Positions 37,725-45,987 of a DNA stretch of 64,000 nt are shown one piece after another. Position numbers and translations under genes: made by a program. Source of the stretch: Pelagibius marinus. GTDB lineage: Bacteria; Pseudomonadota; Alphaproteobacteria; Kiloniellales; Kiloniellaceae. The first letter of the stretch is position 1, and every line of letters begins with the position of its first letter. The stretch is from the NCBI RefSeq assembly GCF_014925385.1, contig NZ_JACSDK010000001.1:620001-684000 (forward strand). Reading direction: 5' to 3'. The notes under the pieces are model-generated. The model saw nothing but the letters and a program-made list of their open reading frames with translations, had not been told where the DNA came from and ran no database searches.

Positions 37725-38543
37725 ATGGCCGATCTTCAGCAGATCGTTGGCGCTATCCTGCGCGACCTGGCGAAAGCGCGCTTCAGCGCCGACCTCTATT
37801 CACGCTCGATCTCCCGCTACTACGAGAACGACTACCTGCTGCGCCGCTTTCCGGTGCCGCGCGCCGATGTGGAGGAGGTCGAGCTGGACCTCAAGTTCTC
37901 CATCGCCGGCGTGCCCGACAGCGAGGTCAACCACGAAAGCCAGGAAGCCAACGCGGCGGTGCTCTTCGAGCGCTCGGTGGAGCGCCTGGTCGCCACCTTC
38001 CTCGATCTCGCCGGGAGGCGCGAGCTGGACGACGACGCGCTGGCCGCGACCCGCAAGAAGTACATCAGCAAGGGCTTCACCTCGACCGTGCTGCGCATCG
38101 AGATGCGCCAGAAGGTGCTGCGCTACTTCATCGAGTCCTACACCCACCTGATCGACGACAACGGCAACTTCAACCTCGACATGGCGCTGGCCGACCTGGA
38201 GCGGCCCTTCCGCTGGGCGCTGGAGCAGTACGCCCTGGACGGCGTCGCCGCCACCGAGGAGGGCGAGCGGGAGATGAAGCAGGCGCTCTACGGGCTGGTG
38301 CAGCCGGTGGTGGCCCATGCGGACATCAAGAAGGTGGTGGCCGCCATGGGCGAGCCGATCAAGACCATCTGGCAGGGCAACAGCGACGCGCGCCTGGAGA
38401 TCATGGTCGAGGGCGGCCAGCTCTCGCAGCTCGGTGAGGCGGCGCTCTCCAGCCTGAAGATCAAGGCCGTGGTGCGCAACATGGTGTGGACCGAGGTGAA
38501 GGTCGGTGACCACGTCACGCGCCACGCCCTGACGTCGGAGTGA
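37725..38543 (+). CDS. Uncharacterised protein between DUF2589 paralogues
   Basis: A 272-residue protein of no family I recognise. It is mostly helical and charged (MADLQQIVGAILRDLAKARF, YSRSISRYYENDYLLRRFPV, then VPRADVEEVELDLKFSIAG). The C-terminus has short strands (ARLEIMVEGGQLSQL; KAVVRNMVWTEVKVGDH). There is no membrane segment or catalytic motif. The V-P-R-A-(D/E)-V phrase after R-F/L-P is also present in the 39629 product (LPVPRAEVGG), hinting that the two share a module. GGGGGAGG lies upstream of ATG 37725. Function unknown. Confidence 0.8.
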   Translation: MADLQQIVGAILRDLAKARFSADLYSRSISRYYENDYLLRRFPVPRADVEEVELDLKFSIAGVPDSEVNHESQEANAAVLFERSVERLVATFLDLAGRRELDDDALAATRKKYISKGFTSTVLRIEMRQKVLRYFIESYTHLIDDNGNFNLDMALADLERPFRWALEQYALDGVAATEEGEREMKQALYGLVQPVVAHADIKKVVAAMGEPIKTIWQGNSDARLEIMVEGGQLSQLGEAALSSLKIKAVVRNMVWTEVKVGDHVTRHALTSE

Positions 38544-38596
38544 GCGCTTGACCTCCGGGTGATCTGAAGCCGGAATAGGCGGCGGGAAGGTGTGAG

Positions 38597-39376
38597 ATGG
38601 CGGGCGACAACGGCAATGGCAATGACGGTCAGGTGACCGCGGCCGGCGGCAATGGCAATGGCAATGGCGGCAATGGCGGCAATGGCGGCAATGGCGGCAA
38701 TGGCGCCGGTGACGGCGGCGCCGGTCCGCGCGCTTCCGGCGACCTGCCGGAGCCGCAGAGCGGCGTGCTCTCCCTCTCCCAGCTGATCGGCGCGCCGATC
38801 CACGCCCTGGTCGACGCCGAGGCGCAGTCGGCCATGGCCACGGCCCGCTTCGTGCGCGCCGTCGGCTTCACCGGCCCGAAAGAAGGTGAGCCTGGCAGCA
38901 TGGGCGACCTCGGCGATCTGCAGATGGCGCGTTTCACCCGCCGGCGCCGCAACGCCGACGGCACCGAGGAAGACGTGGAGGTGCAGATCCCGCTGCTCTC
39001 CATGCTTCCCATCCCGGCCCTGCAGATCAAGGATGCGGAGCTGGACTACACCGTGAAGATCGTTCAGACCGAGGCCCTGCCGCAGCGCCAGGCGGAGGTG
39101 AACCAGCTCATCAAGCCGCAGGACGCGGGTCCGCTGCGCGAGCCGCCGGCCACCCTGCGCGCCACCTTCGCGCGCGAGCCGCGCGCGGGCGACCGCCGCT
39201 CCGTCGACATGCTGGTGAAGATGAAGCTGAGGATCGAGCAGGCCGACATGCCCAGCGGCCTGGCGCAGCTGCTGGCACTGGCCAGCGAGACCACGCGGCA
39301 GACGCCGCTGCCGCCGCCCGAGACGCCGCCGGCCCGCTCCGGCAACCGCAAGCGCCGGAGCCGCAACAATGGCTGA
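38597..39376 (+). CDS. DUF2589-like protein B with Asn/Gly repeat head
   Basis: A 259-residue paralogue of the 36937 product. Shared blocks: QLIGAPIHALVDAEAQSAMA, ARFVRAVGF, VEVQIPLLSMLPIPALQIKD and MPSGLAQLLALASETTRQTP. It differs by an N-terminal low-complexity segment (residues 2-45) of repeated Asn-Gly and Gly-Gly-Asn, encoded by GGCAAT-type hexamers, and a basic tail RSGNRKRRSRNNG. Flexible Gly/Asn stretches on both paralogues (here N-terminal, in A C-terminal) suggest assembly or linker roles; that is inference. It overlaps the zinc-ribbon gene by 8 bases. Confidence 0.8.
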   Translation: MAGDNGNGNDGQVTAAGGNGNGNGGNGGNGGNGGNGAGDGGAGPRASGDLPEPQSGVLSLSQLIGAPIHALVDAEAQSAMATARFVRAVGFTGPKEGEPGSMGDLGDLQMARFTRRRRNADGTEEDVEVQIPLLSMLPIPALQIKDAELDYTVKIVQTEALPQRQAEVNQLIKPQDAGPLREPPATLRATFAREPRAGDRRSVDMLVKMKLRIEQADMPSGLAQLLALASETTRQTPLPPPETPPARSGNRKRRSRNNG

Positions 39377-39626
39377 GCCGCAACCCGACGCGACGACGCC
39401 GGGCCGGATCCCCTGTCCCGACTGCGGGCAGACGCTGGCGCTGCCCATCGCGGCGGTGCTGAGCGGCCAGCCCATCGTCTGCGCCGCCTGCGGCCTGGAG
39501 CTCCAAGTGAAGCGCGAGGACTCGGCCGAGGCTCTCGCGGCGCTGGGGCGCTGGTACGAGGAGACCGCGCCGGCCCGCGCCGCCGCCGCTGCTCCGCAAT
39601 CCGAACCTCGCCGCCGCCGCCGCTAG
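39369..39626 (+). CDS. Small two-CxxC zinc-ribbon protein
   Basis: An 85-residue protein with IPCPDCGQTLALPIAAVLSG and VCAACGLELQVKRED, two C-x-x-C knuckles about 25 residues apart, as in zinc ribbons. The tail is Ala/Arg-rich and ends PRRRRR, which could contact nucleic acid or acidic protein surfaces. It starts within the end of DUF2589-like B, so the two are co-translated. Its role in the cluster is unknown. Confidence 0.75.
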   Translation: MAEPQPDATTPGRIPCPDCGQTLALPIAAVLSGQPIVCAACGLELQVKREDSAEALAALGRWYEETAPARAAAAAPQSEPRRRRR

Positions 39627-39628
39627 CC

Positions 39629-40621
39629 TTGTCCTTCTACGAAAGCCGTTTCCGTCCCTGGCTGGACGACCCCGCGGGCTGGCCCGACTGGCTGCTGACG
39701 CCGGAAGAGGCGGCGGGCTTCGCCGCGGACCAGGCCGCCGCCGGCGCCGAAGCCGCGGCGCGCCTCACCAACCTCTACGGCGAGCAGGCCGACACCTTCG
39801 GCGCGGCGGGTCTGGTCGAGGCCCTGGCGGCGCAGTCCCTGGACGCCGCCGACCTGCAGGCCGTGGCGCTCGCGATCGCCGCCGCCGACTATCATCGCGA
39901 ACGGCTGCCGGTGCCGCGGGCCGAGGTCGGCGGCATCACCAACCCCCGCAACCGGCCGGTCTGGGAAAAGCTACGCCCCTACCTGGTGGCGCGCTGCCGG
40001 GCGGCGCTGGCGGCCCAGGGCGCCGAGGCGCTGCAGTGGCGGGCGATCCTGGGGCGGGTGCCGGACAACTGGCTGCCGGCGGCCCAGCTCACCCGCGCTC
40101 TGCAGCAGGAACTGAACGCCAGCGGCCTGTTCAGCGAGGTCGAGGTGACCCTGGAGCTGAACCCGCCGGTCGCCGGCGGCGGGCGCTGGATCGCCATGCA
40201 GTGCCGCGGCACCCTGGCCGAGCTGCGCCGGCGCCTGCCGGCCCGCGAGCCCTGCCTGGTCGAGCTGATCCGCGATGCCGAGGACGCGGCGCCGCAGTGG
40301 GCGGTGGCCTACCGCCTGGAGGACGAGCTGAGTCTGGGCCGCGACGGGGTCGAGCGCGTGCGTCTCTGGTTCCACGATCCGCGGCGCGGCGGTGCGGAGG
40401 TGAGCCTGCGCATCACGCTGGCCGATGACCGCATCCAGGCGGTCGAGACTCCCGCACCGGAGGCGGGGGCGGCGGTGAAGGCCTTGCGCCTCGTAAAGCT
40501 GGAACCGGGGGAACCGCCGCGCTTCGGCTGGCGGCGCTGGTTCAGGCGCGCCCATCCCTGGGGCGCCTTCTGGTGGCTGAAACGGCTCTGGCTGCTGCGC
40601 TTCAGCCGCGCGCCCGGTTGA
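39629..40621 (+). CDS. Uncharacterised protein with Trp-rich basic tail
   Basis: A 330-residue protein starting at TTG 39629, two bases after the zinc-ribbon stop, with no ribosome-binding site of its own, so it probably depends on translational coupling. No known domain is recognised. The N-terminus is WLDDPAGWPDWLLTPEEAAG. The middle is an alpha/beta region (VEVTLELNPPVAGGGRWIAM; RVRLWFHDPRRGGAEVSLRI). The last 30 residues are basic and aromatic (WRRWFRRAHPWGAFWWLKRL), consistent with membrane association or a targeting tail. Last gene of the cluster; a palindromic repeat follows. Confidence 0.75.
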   Translation: MSFYESRFRPWLDDPAGWPDWLLTPEEAAGFAADQAAAGAEAAARLTNLYGEQADTFGAAGLVEALAAQSLDAADLQAVALAIAAADYHRERLPVPRAEVGGITNPRNRPVWEKLRPYLVARCRAALAAQGAEALQWRAILGRVPDNWLPAAQLTRALQQELNASGLFSEVEVTLELNPPVAGGGRWIAMQCRGTLAELRRRLPAREPCLVELIRDAEDAAPQWAVAYRLEDELSLGRDGVERVRLWFHDPRRGGAEVSLRITLADDRIQAVETPAPEAGAAVKALRLVKLEPGEPPRFGWRRWFRRAHPWGAFWWLKRLWLLRFSRAPG

Positions 40622-40634
40622 GGCACGGCAAGCA

Positions 40635-40767
40635 CGTCTCGCCCTTCGAGACGCCCGCCGATGCGGGCTCCTCAGCATGAGGGATTTTCTCTTTATGCCA
40701 TAAAGATTTGACCTCATCCTGAGGAGCCTGGCCGGGCGATAGCGCGGACAGGTGTCTCGAAGGACGC
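40635..40767. repeat. Palindromic intergenic repeat
   Basis: The left half contains GTCTCGCCCTTCGAGAC, GGGCTCCTCAGCATGAGGG; the right half contains CCTCATCCTGAGGAGCC and GTGTCTCGAAGGACG, roughly its inverse complement around an A/T-rich centre (40684-40711). Sequences of the CTCATCCTGAGGAGC / GTCTCGAAGG type are dispersed palindromic repeats in many alphaproteobacterial genomes. It fills the gap between the DUF2589 cluster and the epimerase gene. Confidence 0.75.
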
Positions 40768-40777
40768 AGGGCGGCTG

Positions 40778-41959
40778 ATGCAATACCCTGATTTCGCGAA
40801 TCCCGCATTTCTGGAAGACCACATCCGGCGCACGCTGGCGTTCTACGAACCCAATGTCTTCGATCCGGCGGGCGGCTTCTTCCAGCACTTCCGCGACGAC
40901 GGCAGCGTCTATGACCGGGAGACGCGGCACCTGGTCTCCTCCGCCCGCTTCGTCTTCAACTACGCCCTGGCGGCGCGGCGCTTCGGCGGCGAAGAACACC
41001 TCGCCTGGGCCCTGCATGGCCTGGCCTTCCTGGAAGAACGCCACCGCCAGCCTTCGGGCGGCTACGCCTGGGTGCTGGACGGCGACGGCGTGAAGGACGC
41101 CACCAACCACTGCTACGGCCTGGCCTTCGTCATGCTGGCCGGGGCCACGGCGCTGCTGGCCGGGCTGCCGCAGGGTCGCCAGAGCCTGGAGCGGGCCTGG
41201 GAGGTCATGGAGACGCGCTTCTGGGACGCCGAGCACGGCCTCTACAGGGACGAGGCGTCGCCCGATTTCTCCGAGGTCAGCCCCTACCGCGGCCAGAACG
41301 CGAACATGCACGCCTGCGAGGCGCTGCTCTGGGCCTTCGAGGCGACCGGGGAGGCGCGCTATATCGACCGCGCGGCGCTTTTGGCCGACAAGGTGACGCG
41401 GCGCCAGGCGGCGCTCGCCGGCGGGCTGATCTGGGAGCACTACCGTCCCGACTGGTCGGTCGATTGGGACTATAACCGCGATAATCCCAAACACCTCTTC
41501 CGCCCCTGGGGCTTCCAGCCGGGCCACCAGACCGAGTGGGCCAAGCTGCTGCTGATCCTCGATCGCCACCGGCCCGAACCCTGGCACCTGCAGGTCGCGC
41601 GGGACCTCTTCGACCGCGCGGTGGACCTCGCCTGGGACGAAGTCCACGGCGGCCTCTGCTACGGCTTCGACCCGGAGGGCCGGATCTGCGACGGCGACAA
41701 GTACTTCTGGGTCCAGGCCGAGAGCTTCGCGGCGGCCAAGCTGCTGGAACTGGCGACGGAGGAGGCCCACTACCGGGATTGGTACCAGCGTCTCTGGCAG
41801 TATTCCTGGGACCACATGATCGACCACGACCACGGCGCCTGGTTCCGCATCCTGACGCGCGACAACAGGAAGTACGACGACCTGAAGTCCCCCGCCGGCA
41901 AGACCGACTATCACACCATGGGCGCCTGCTACGAAGTGCTGCGGGCGCTGGGCGCCTGA
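40778..41959 (+). CDS. AGE-family sugar epimerase/isomerase
   Basis: A 393-residue (alpha/alpha)6-barrel protein of the N-acylglucosamine-2-epimerase / YihS / mannose-isomerase group. Motifs include GGFFQHFRDDGSVYD, TRHLVSSARFVFNYALAARR (R and H of the sugar site), KDATNHCYGLAFVMLAGA, YRGQNANMHACEALLWAFEA, FQPGHQTEWAKLLLIL and KTDYHTMGACYEVLRAL. The histidines in Q-P-G-H-Q and D-Y-H-T are at the catalytic positions of this family. The sugar is probably mannose, glucose or sulfoquinovose-like; undetermined. Confidence 0.88.
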   Translation: MQYPDFANPAFLEDHIRRTLAFYEPNVFDPAGGFFQHFRDDGSVYDRETRHLVSSARFVFNYALAARRFGGEEHLAWALHGLAFLEERHRQPSGGYAWVLDGDGVKDATNHCYGLAFVMLAGATALLAGLPQGRQSLERAWEVMETRFWDAEHGLYRDEASPDFSEVSPYRGQNANMHACEALLWAFEATGEARYIDRAALLADKVTRRQAALAGGLIWEHYRPDWSVDWDYNRDNPKHLFRPWGFQPGHQTEWAKLLLILDRHRPEPWHLQVARDLFDRAVDLAWDEVHGGLCYGFDPEGRICDGDKYFWVQAESFAAAKLLELATEEAHYRDWYQRLWQYSWDHMIDHDHGAWFRILTRDNRKYDDLKSPAGKTDYHTMGACYEVLRALGA

Positions 41960-42011
41960 ATCGCACAATTTTCCTTGGCGGTCAGGGCGTTGGCGGGTCT
42001 AGGCTTGGGCC

Positions 42012-43289
42012 ATGCACGATTCCCTCTTTGCCCGTATCGACGCCAAGCGTGACGATCTGGTCGAACTGACCCGCGATCTCATCCGCTTCCCCACGGTGAA
42101 CCCGCCGGGCGAGGCCTACACGCCCTGTGCCGAGTTCCTCGGCGATCGCCTGCAGGCGCGCGGCTTTGAGGTCGGCTATCACCGTGGCGAGGGGGCGGCG
42201 GGGGACTCGGACAAGTATCCGCGCACCAACGTGGTGGCGCGCAAGGAAGGCACGCGGCCCGGCCCCTGCATCCATTTCAACGGCCACATCGACGTGGTGG
42301 CGGTGGGCCAGGGCTGGACGGTGCCGCCCTTCGACGGCCTGGTGCGCGACGGCAAGGTCTACGGGCGCGGCGCCTGCGACATGAAGGGCGGCCTCGCCGC
42401 CGCCGTCATCGCTGTCGAGGCCCTCTTGGAAGAACACAACGACCTGCCCGGCGCGCTGGAGGTCTCCGGCACCGTCGACGAGGAGACCGGCGGCTACGGC
42501 GGCGTCGGCTACCTGGCCAAGCAGGGCTTCTTCTCGCGCCCGCGCGTCGACCATGTGATCATCCCGGAACCGCTGAACGTCGACCGGGTCTGCATCGGCC
42601 ACCGCGGCGTCTGGTGGGCGGAGATCGAAACCCACGGCCGCATCGCCCACGGCTCCATGCCCTTCCTCGGCGACTGCGCGGTGCGCCACATGGGCGCCTT
42701 CCTGCAGAAGCTGGAAAGCGAGCTCTATCCGGCCCTGGCGGAAAAGCACACCGAGATGCCGGTGGTGCCCGAAGGCGCGCGCCAGTCGACCCTCAACATC
42801 AACTCCATCCACGGCGGCCTCAGCGAAGACTTCGACGGCCTGCCGGCGCCCCTGGTGCCGGACTCCTGCCGCCTGGTGCTGGACCGCCGCTACCTGATCG
42901 AGGAAGACCCGGAGGAGGTGAAGCGGGAGATCGTCGCCCTGCTGGAAAGCCTGAAGCACGACCGCGAAGGCTTCGACTACGCCCTGCGCGAGGTGCTGGC
43001 CTTCCAACCGACCATGACCGACCCGGAGGCGCCGGTAGTGCGCGCCGTTTCCGAAGCGATCGAGGAAGTGCTGGGCAGGCCGGCCGAGCAGGTGGTCTCG
43101 CCGGGCACCTACGACCAGAAGCACATCGTGCGCGTCGGCCACCTGGAGGACTGCATCGCCTACGGGCCCGGCATCCTGGACCTGGCGCACCAGCCCGACG
43201 AGTACGTCGGCATCGACGACATGGTGGCCTCGGCCAAGGTCATGGCCGCCGCGACTTTGGCGCTTTTGGGGGAGGCGGGCGCCCGCTAA
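42012..43289 (+). CDS. M20-family metallopeptidase (ArgE/DapE-like)
   Basis: A 425-residue di-zinc amidohydrolase or peptidase. Metal ligands: His in HFNGHIDVVAVG, Asp in GRGACDMKGGLAA, Glu pair in VDEETGGYG, and His near the C-terminus in LAHQPDEYVGIDD. The family removes acyl groups from amino acids or cleaves dipeptides. Here it stands 75 bases upstream of a dipeptide-type ABC transporter on the same strand, so it likely processes the imported compound. Confidence 0.88.
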   Translation: MHDSLFARIDAKRDDLVELTRDLIRFPTVNPPGEAYTPCAEFLGDRLQARGFEVGYHRGEGAAGDSDKYPRTNVVARKEGTRPGPCIHFNGHIDVVAVGQGWTVPPFDGLVRDGKVYGRGACDMKGGLAAAVIAVEALLEEHNDLPGALEVSGTVDEETGGYGGVGYLAKQGFFSRPRVDHVIIPEPLNVDRVCIGHRGVWWAEIETHGRIAHGSMPFLGDCAVRHMGAFLQKLESELYPALAEKHTEMPVVPEGARQSTLNINSIHGGLSEDFDGLPAPLVPDSCRLVLDRRYLIEEDPEEVKREIVALLESLKHDREGFDYALREVLAFQPTMTDPEAPVVRAVSEAIEEVLGRPAEQVVSPGTYDQKHIVRVGHLEDCIAYGPGILDLAHQPDEYVGIDDMVASAKVMAAATLALLGEAGAR

Positions 43290-43363
43290 ACTCCCGCTAT
43301 GATAAGAAAAGCGGCCGGTCTTCCCGCCGGACCGCGCGAAAGAACGGAGGCAGAGCAGGACTC

Positions 43364-44854
43364 ATGAAACCGTTTATTGCCCGTGCGTGCGCAGCCGCTC
43401 TCATTGCTTGTGGGACCCTCGCGGGGGCGTCCACGGTGCAGGCCGCCAAGGACAGCCTGGTCCTCGCCATGGTGCTGGAGCCGCCGCACCTCGACCCGAC
43501 GGCCGGCGCGGCGGCGGCCATCGACGAGGTGGTCTACGCCAACATCTTCGAGGGGCTGACCCGCATCGACCGCAACGGCGCGGTGAAGCCGGCGCTGGCC
43601 GAGAGCTGGACGGTGAGCGACGACGGCCTGACCTATACCTTCAAGCTGCACCAGGGCGTGACCTTCCACGACGGCACGGCCTTCGACTCCGCCGACGTGA
43701 AATTCTCCCTCGACCGTGCCCTGGCCGAGGACAGCACCAACGCGCAGAAGGGCCTCTTCGCCCCCATTGCCTCGGTCGAAGCGCCCGATGCGTCCACCGT
43801 GGTCATCACCCTGAAGCAGGCGGCGGGCAATTTCCTCTTCAACCTCGGCTGGGGCGACGCGGTCATCGTGGCGCCGGAGAGCGCCGCGACCAACAACGCA
43901 GAGCCCGTCGGCACCGGCCCCTTCAAGTTCGACCGCTGGGTCAAGGGCGACCGCATCGAGATGTCGCGCAACCCCGACTACTGGGGCACGCCGGCCAAGC
44001 TGGCCAAGGCGACCATCAAGATCATCCCCGACCCCGCCGCCGCCACCGCGGCGCTGCTGGCCGGCGACGTGGACGCCTTCGCGAATTTCCCGGCGCCGGA
44101 GGCCCTAGCCCAGTTCGAGGGCGATCCGCGCTTCACCGTGAAGGTCGGCTCCACCGAGGGCGAGACCATCCTGGCGATGAACAACGGGCGCAAGGCGCTG
44201 AGCGATCTCCGCGTGCGCCGGGCGCTCGCCCATGCCGTGGACCGCAAGGCGGTGGTCGACGGCGCCATGTTCGGCTACGGCACGCCCATCGGCACCCACT
44301 TCGCCCCGCACCACCCGGCCTATGTCGACCTCACCGGGCGCTACCCCTATGACCGGGAGAAGGCCCAGGCCCTGCTGACCGAGGCCGGTTACGGCGACGG
44401 CCTGACGCTCAGTCTCAAGCTGCCGCCGCCCAGCTACGCGCGCCGCGGCGGGGAGATCATCGCCGCCCAGCTCGCCGCCGTCGGCGTGCAGACGAAGATC
44501 GAGCAGCTGGAATGGAAGGGCTGGCTGGAGCAGGTCTTCAAGGCCAAGGACTACGACCTCACCATCGTCTCCCATACCGAGCCCATGGACATCGGCATCT
44601 ATGCCCGCGACGACTACTATTTCGACTACCACGACGCGGACTTCCAGGCGCTGATGACAAAGCTGGAGGCGACCGTGGCGGAGAAGGGCCGCTATGCCAT
44701 CCTCGCCGAAGCGCAGAAGAAGCTGGCCGAGGACTCGGTGAACGTCTTCCTCTTCCAGCTCGCCAAGCACGGCGTGTGGAACAAGGACGTCATGGGCCTC
44801 TGGGAGAACAGCCCGGTGCAGGCCAACGACCTGACGGAAGTCTATTGGAAGTAA
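43364..44854 (+). CDS. ABC transporter solute-binding protein, family 5
   Basis: A 496-residue periplasmic binding protein with a signal peptide (ARACAAALIACGTLAGASTV, cleavage near VQAAKD). SBP_bac_5 features are LVLAMVLEPPHLDPTAGAAA, VVYANIFEGLTRIDRNGAVK, LAESWTVSDDGLTYTFKLHQ and GVTFHDGTAFDSADVKFSLD. It delivers peptides or similar molecules to the DppBCDF-like transporter encoded next. The ligand is unknown. Confidence 0.92.
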   Translation: MKPFIARACAAALIACGTLAGASTVQAAKDSLVLAMVLEPPHLDPTAGAAAAIDEVVYANIFEGLTRIDRNGAVKPALAESWTVSDDGLTYTFKLHQGVTFHDGTAFDSADVKFSLDRALAEDSTNAQKGLFAPIASVEAPDASTVVITLKQAAGNFLFNLGWGDAVIVAPESAATNNAEPVGTGPFKFDRWVKGDRIEMSRNPDYWGTPAKLAKATIKIIPDPAAATAALLAGDVDAFANFPAPEALAQFEGDPRFTVKVGSTEGETILAMNNGRKALSDLRVRRALAHAVDRKAVVDGAMFGYGTPIGTHFAPHHPAYVDLTGRYPYDREKAQALLTEAGYGDGLTLSLKLPPPSYARRGGEIIAAQLAAVGVQTKIEQLEWKGWLEQVFKAKDYDLTIVSHTEPMDIGIYARDDYYFDYHDADFQALMTKLEATVAEKGRYAILAEAQKKLAEDSVNVFLFQLAKHGVWNKDVMGLWENSPVQANDLTEVYWK

Positions 44855-44881
44855 GACCCGACCTAGCCTCGGCTAGAAAGT

Positions 44882-45004
44882 TCCTCCTCCCCCCTTGCGG
44901 GGGAGGATTGAGGAGGGGGGTCGGCGTAAGCCGTCAGCGATGGATCAAGCGGAACCACCGCATCCCCCCCACCCTAGCCCTCCCCCACAAGGGGGGAGGG
45001 GATA
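44882..45004. repeat. Inverted C/G-rich intergenic repeat
   Basis: TCCTCCTCCCCCCTTGCGG... at the left and ...CCCTCCCCCACAAGGGGGGA at the right are C/G-tract hairpins facing each other in inverted order, with GGAGGATTGAGGAGGGGGG and TCCCCCCCACCCTAGCCC inside. This CCCTCCCCC-NNNN-GGGGGAGGG style of repeat is dispersed in alphaproteobacterial genomes. Lying between the binding-protein gene and the permease genes, it could lower expression of the latter relative to the former. Confidence 0.7.
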
Positions 45005-45030
45005 TCCTTGCGGCTGCTCCGTAGCGTTCC

Positions 45031-45987
45031 ATGGCCCTCTTCCTGCTGCAGCGCCTGACCGCCCTGGTCGTCACCCTGCTGGTCGCCAGCCTGGTGGTCT
45101 TCCTGGTGATGGAGGTGCTGCCCGGCGACCCGGCGGCGGTCATGCTGGGCATCAACGCGCGGCCGGACACCCTGGCGGCCCTGCGCCAGCAGATGGGCCT
45201 CGACCTGCCGGCGGCGCAGCGCTACGTCCTCTGGCTCGGCGGCCTGGCCAGCGGTGACCTGGGCACCAGCTACACCTACGGCGTCTCGGTCTGGGAACTG
45301 GTGCGCGAGCGTCTCGGCCTCTCCCTGCCGCTGGCCCTCATCGCCATCTGCCTTTCCACGGCGCTGGCCATTCCGCTGGGCGTGCTGGCGGCGGCGCGAC
45401 GCGGCCGCGCGGCGGACGCGGGCGTCATGGGCTTCACCCAGCTCGGCATCGCGATCCCCAATTTCTGGTTCGCCATCCTGCTGATCCTGCTGTTCGGCGT
45501 ACACTGGCAGATCCTGCCGGCCGGCGGCTTTGCCGGCTGGGAGGCCGGGGCCTGGCCGGCGCTGAAGACGCTGATCCTGCCGGCGGTGGCGCTGGCCCTG
45601 CCGCAGGCGGCGATCCTGGCCCGGGTCACCCGCTCCTCGGTGCTGGAGACCCTGGGCGAGGACTTCGTGCGCACCGCCCGCGCCAAGGGCCTGACGCGCT
45701 CTGCCGCGTTGTGGCGCCACGCCGTGCGCAACGCCCTCATCCCCGTGGTGACGATCATGGGCCTGCAATTCTCCTTCCTGCTGGCCGGCACCATCATCAT
45801 CGAGAACGTCTTCTACCTGCCGGGCCTGGGGCGCCTGGTCTTCCAGGCCATCGCCCAGCACGACCTCATCGTGGTGAAGGACCTGGTGATGCTGCTGGCC
45901 GCCGCCGTGGTGGTGGTGAACTTCCTGGTCGACCTGGCCTATGCCGTCATCGACCCGCGCCTGCGCGGAGGCCGGTCCTATGAGTGA
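45031..45987 (+). CDS. ABC transporter permease, DppB type
   Basis: A 318-residue inner-membrane permease with six hydrophobic segments. It begins MALFLLQRLTALVVTLLVAS and contains VMEVLPGDPAAVMLG and the cytoplasmic EAA loop ETLGEDFVRTARAKGLTRSA followed by H-A-V-R-N-A-L-I-P. It pairs with the DppC-type permease whose gene overlaps by 8 bases. Confidence 0.93.
   Translation: MALFLLQRLTALVVTLLVASLVVFLVMEVLPGDPAAVMLGINARPDTLAALRQQMGLDLPAAQRYVLWLGGLASGDLGTSYTYGVSVWELVRERLGLSLPLALIAICLSTALAIPLGVLAAARRGRAADAGVMGFTQLGIAIPNFWFAILLILLFGVHWQILPAGGFAGWEAGAWPALKTLILPAVALALPQAAILARVTRSSVLETLGEDFVRTARAKGLTRSAALWRHAVRNALIPVVTIMGLQFSFLLAGTIIIENVFYLPGLGRLVFQAIAQHDLIVVKDLVMLLAAAVVVVNFLVDLAYAVIDPRLRGGRSYE

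Noticed and set aside
38606-38707. CRISPR-like array
   Set aside because: The repeats are contiguous hexamers without spacers and lie inside a coding region.
42614-43363. Long upstream extension of the ABC binding-protein frame
   Set aside because: The upstream 250 codons overlap the M20 peptidase in another frame and are Arg/Gly/Pro-rich; the signal peptide at 43364 marks the real start.
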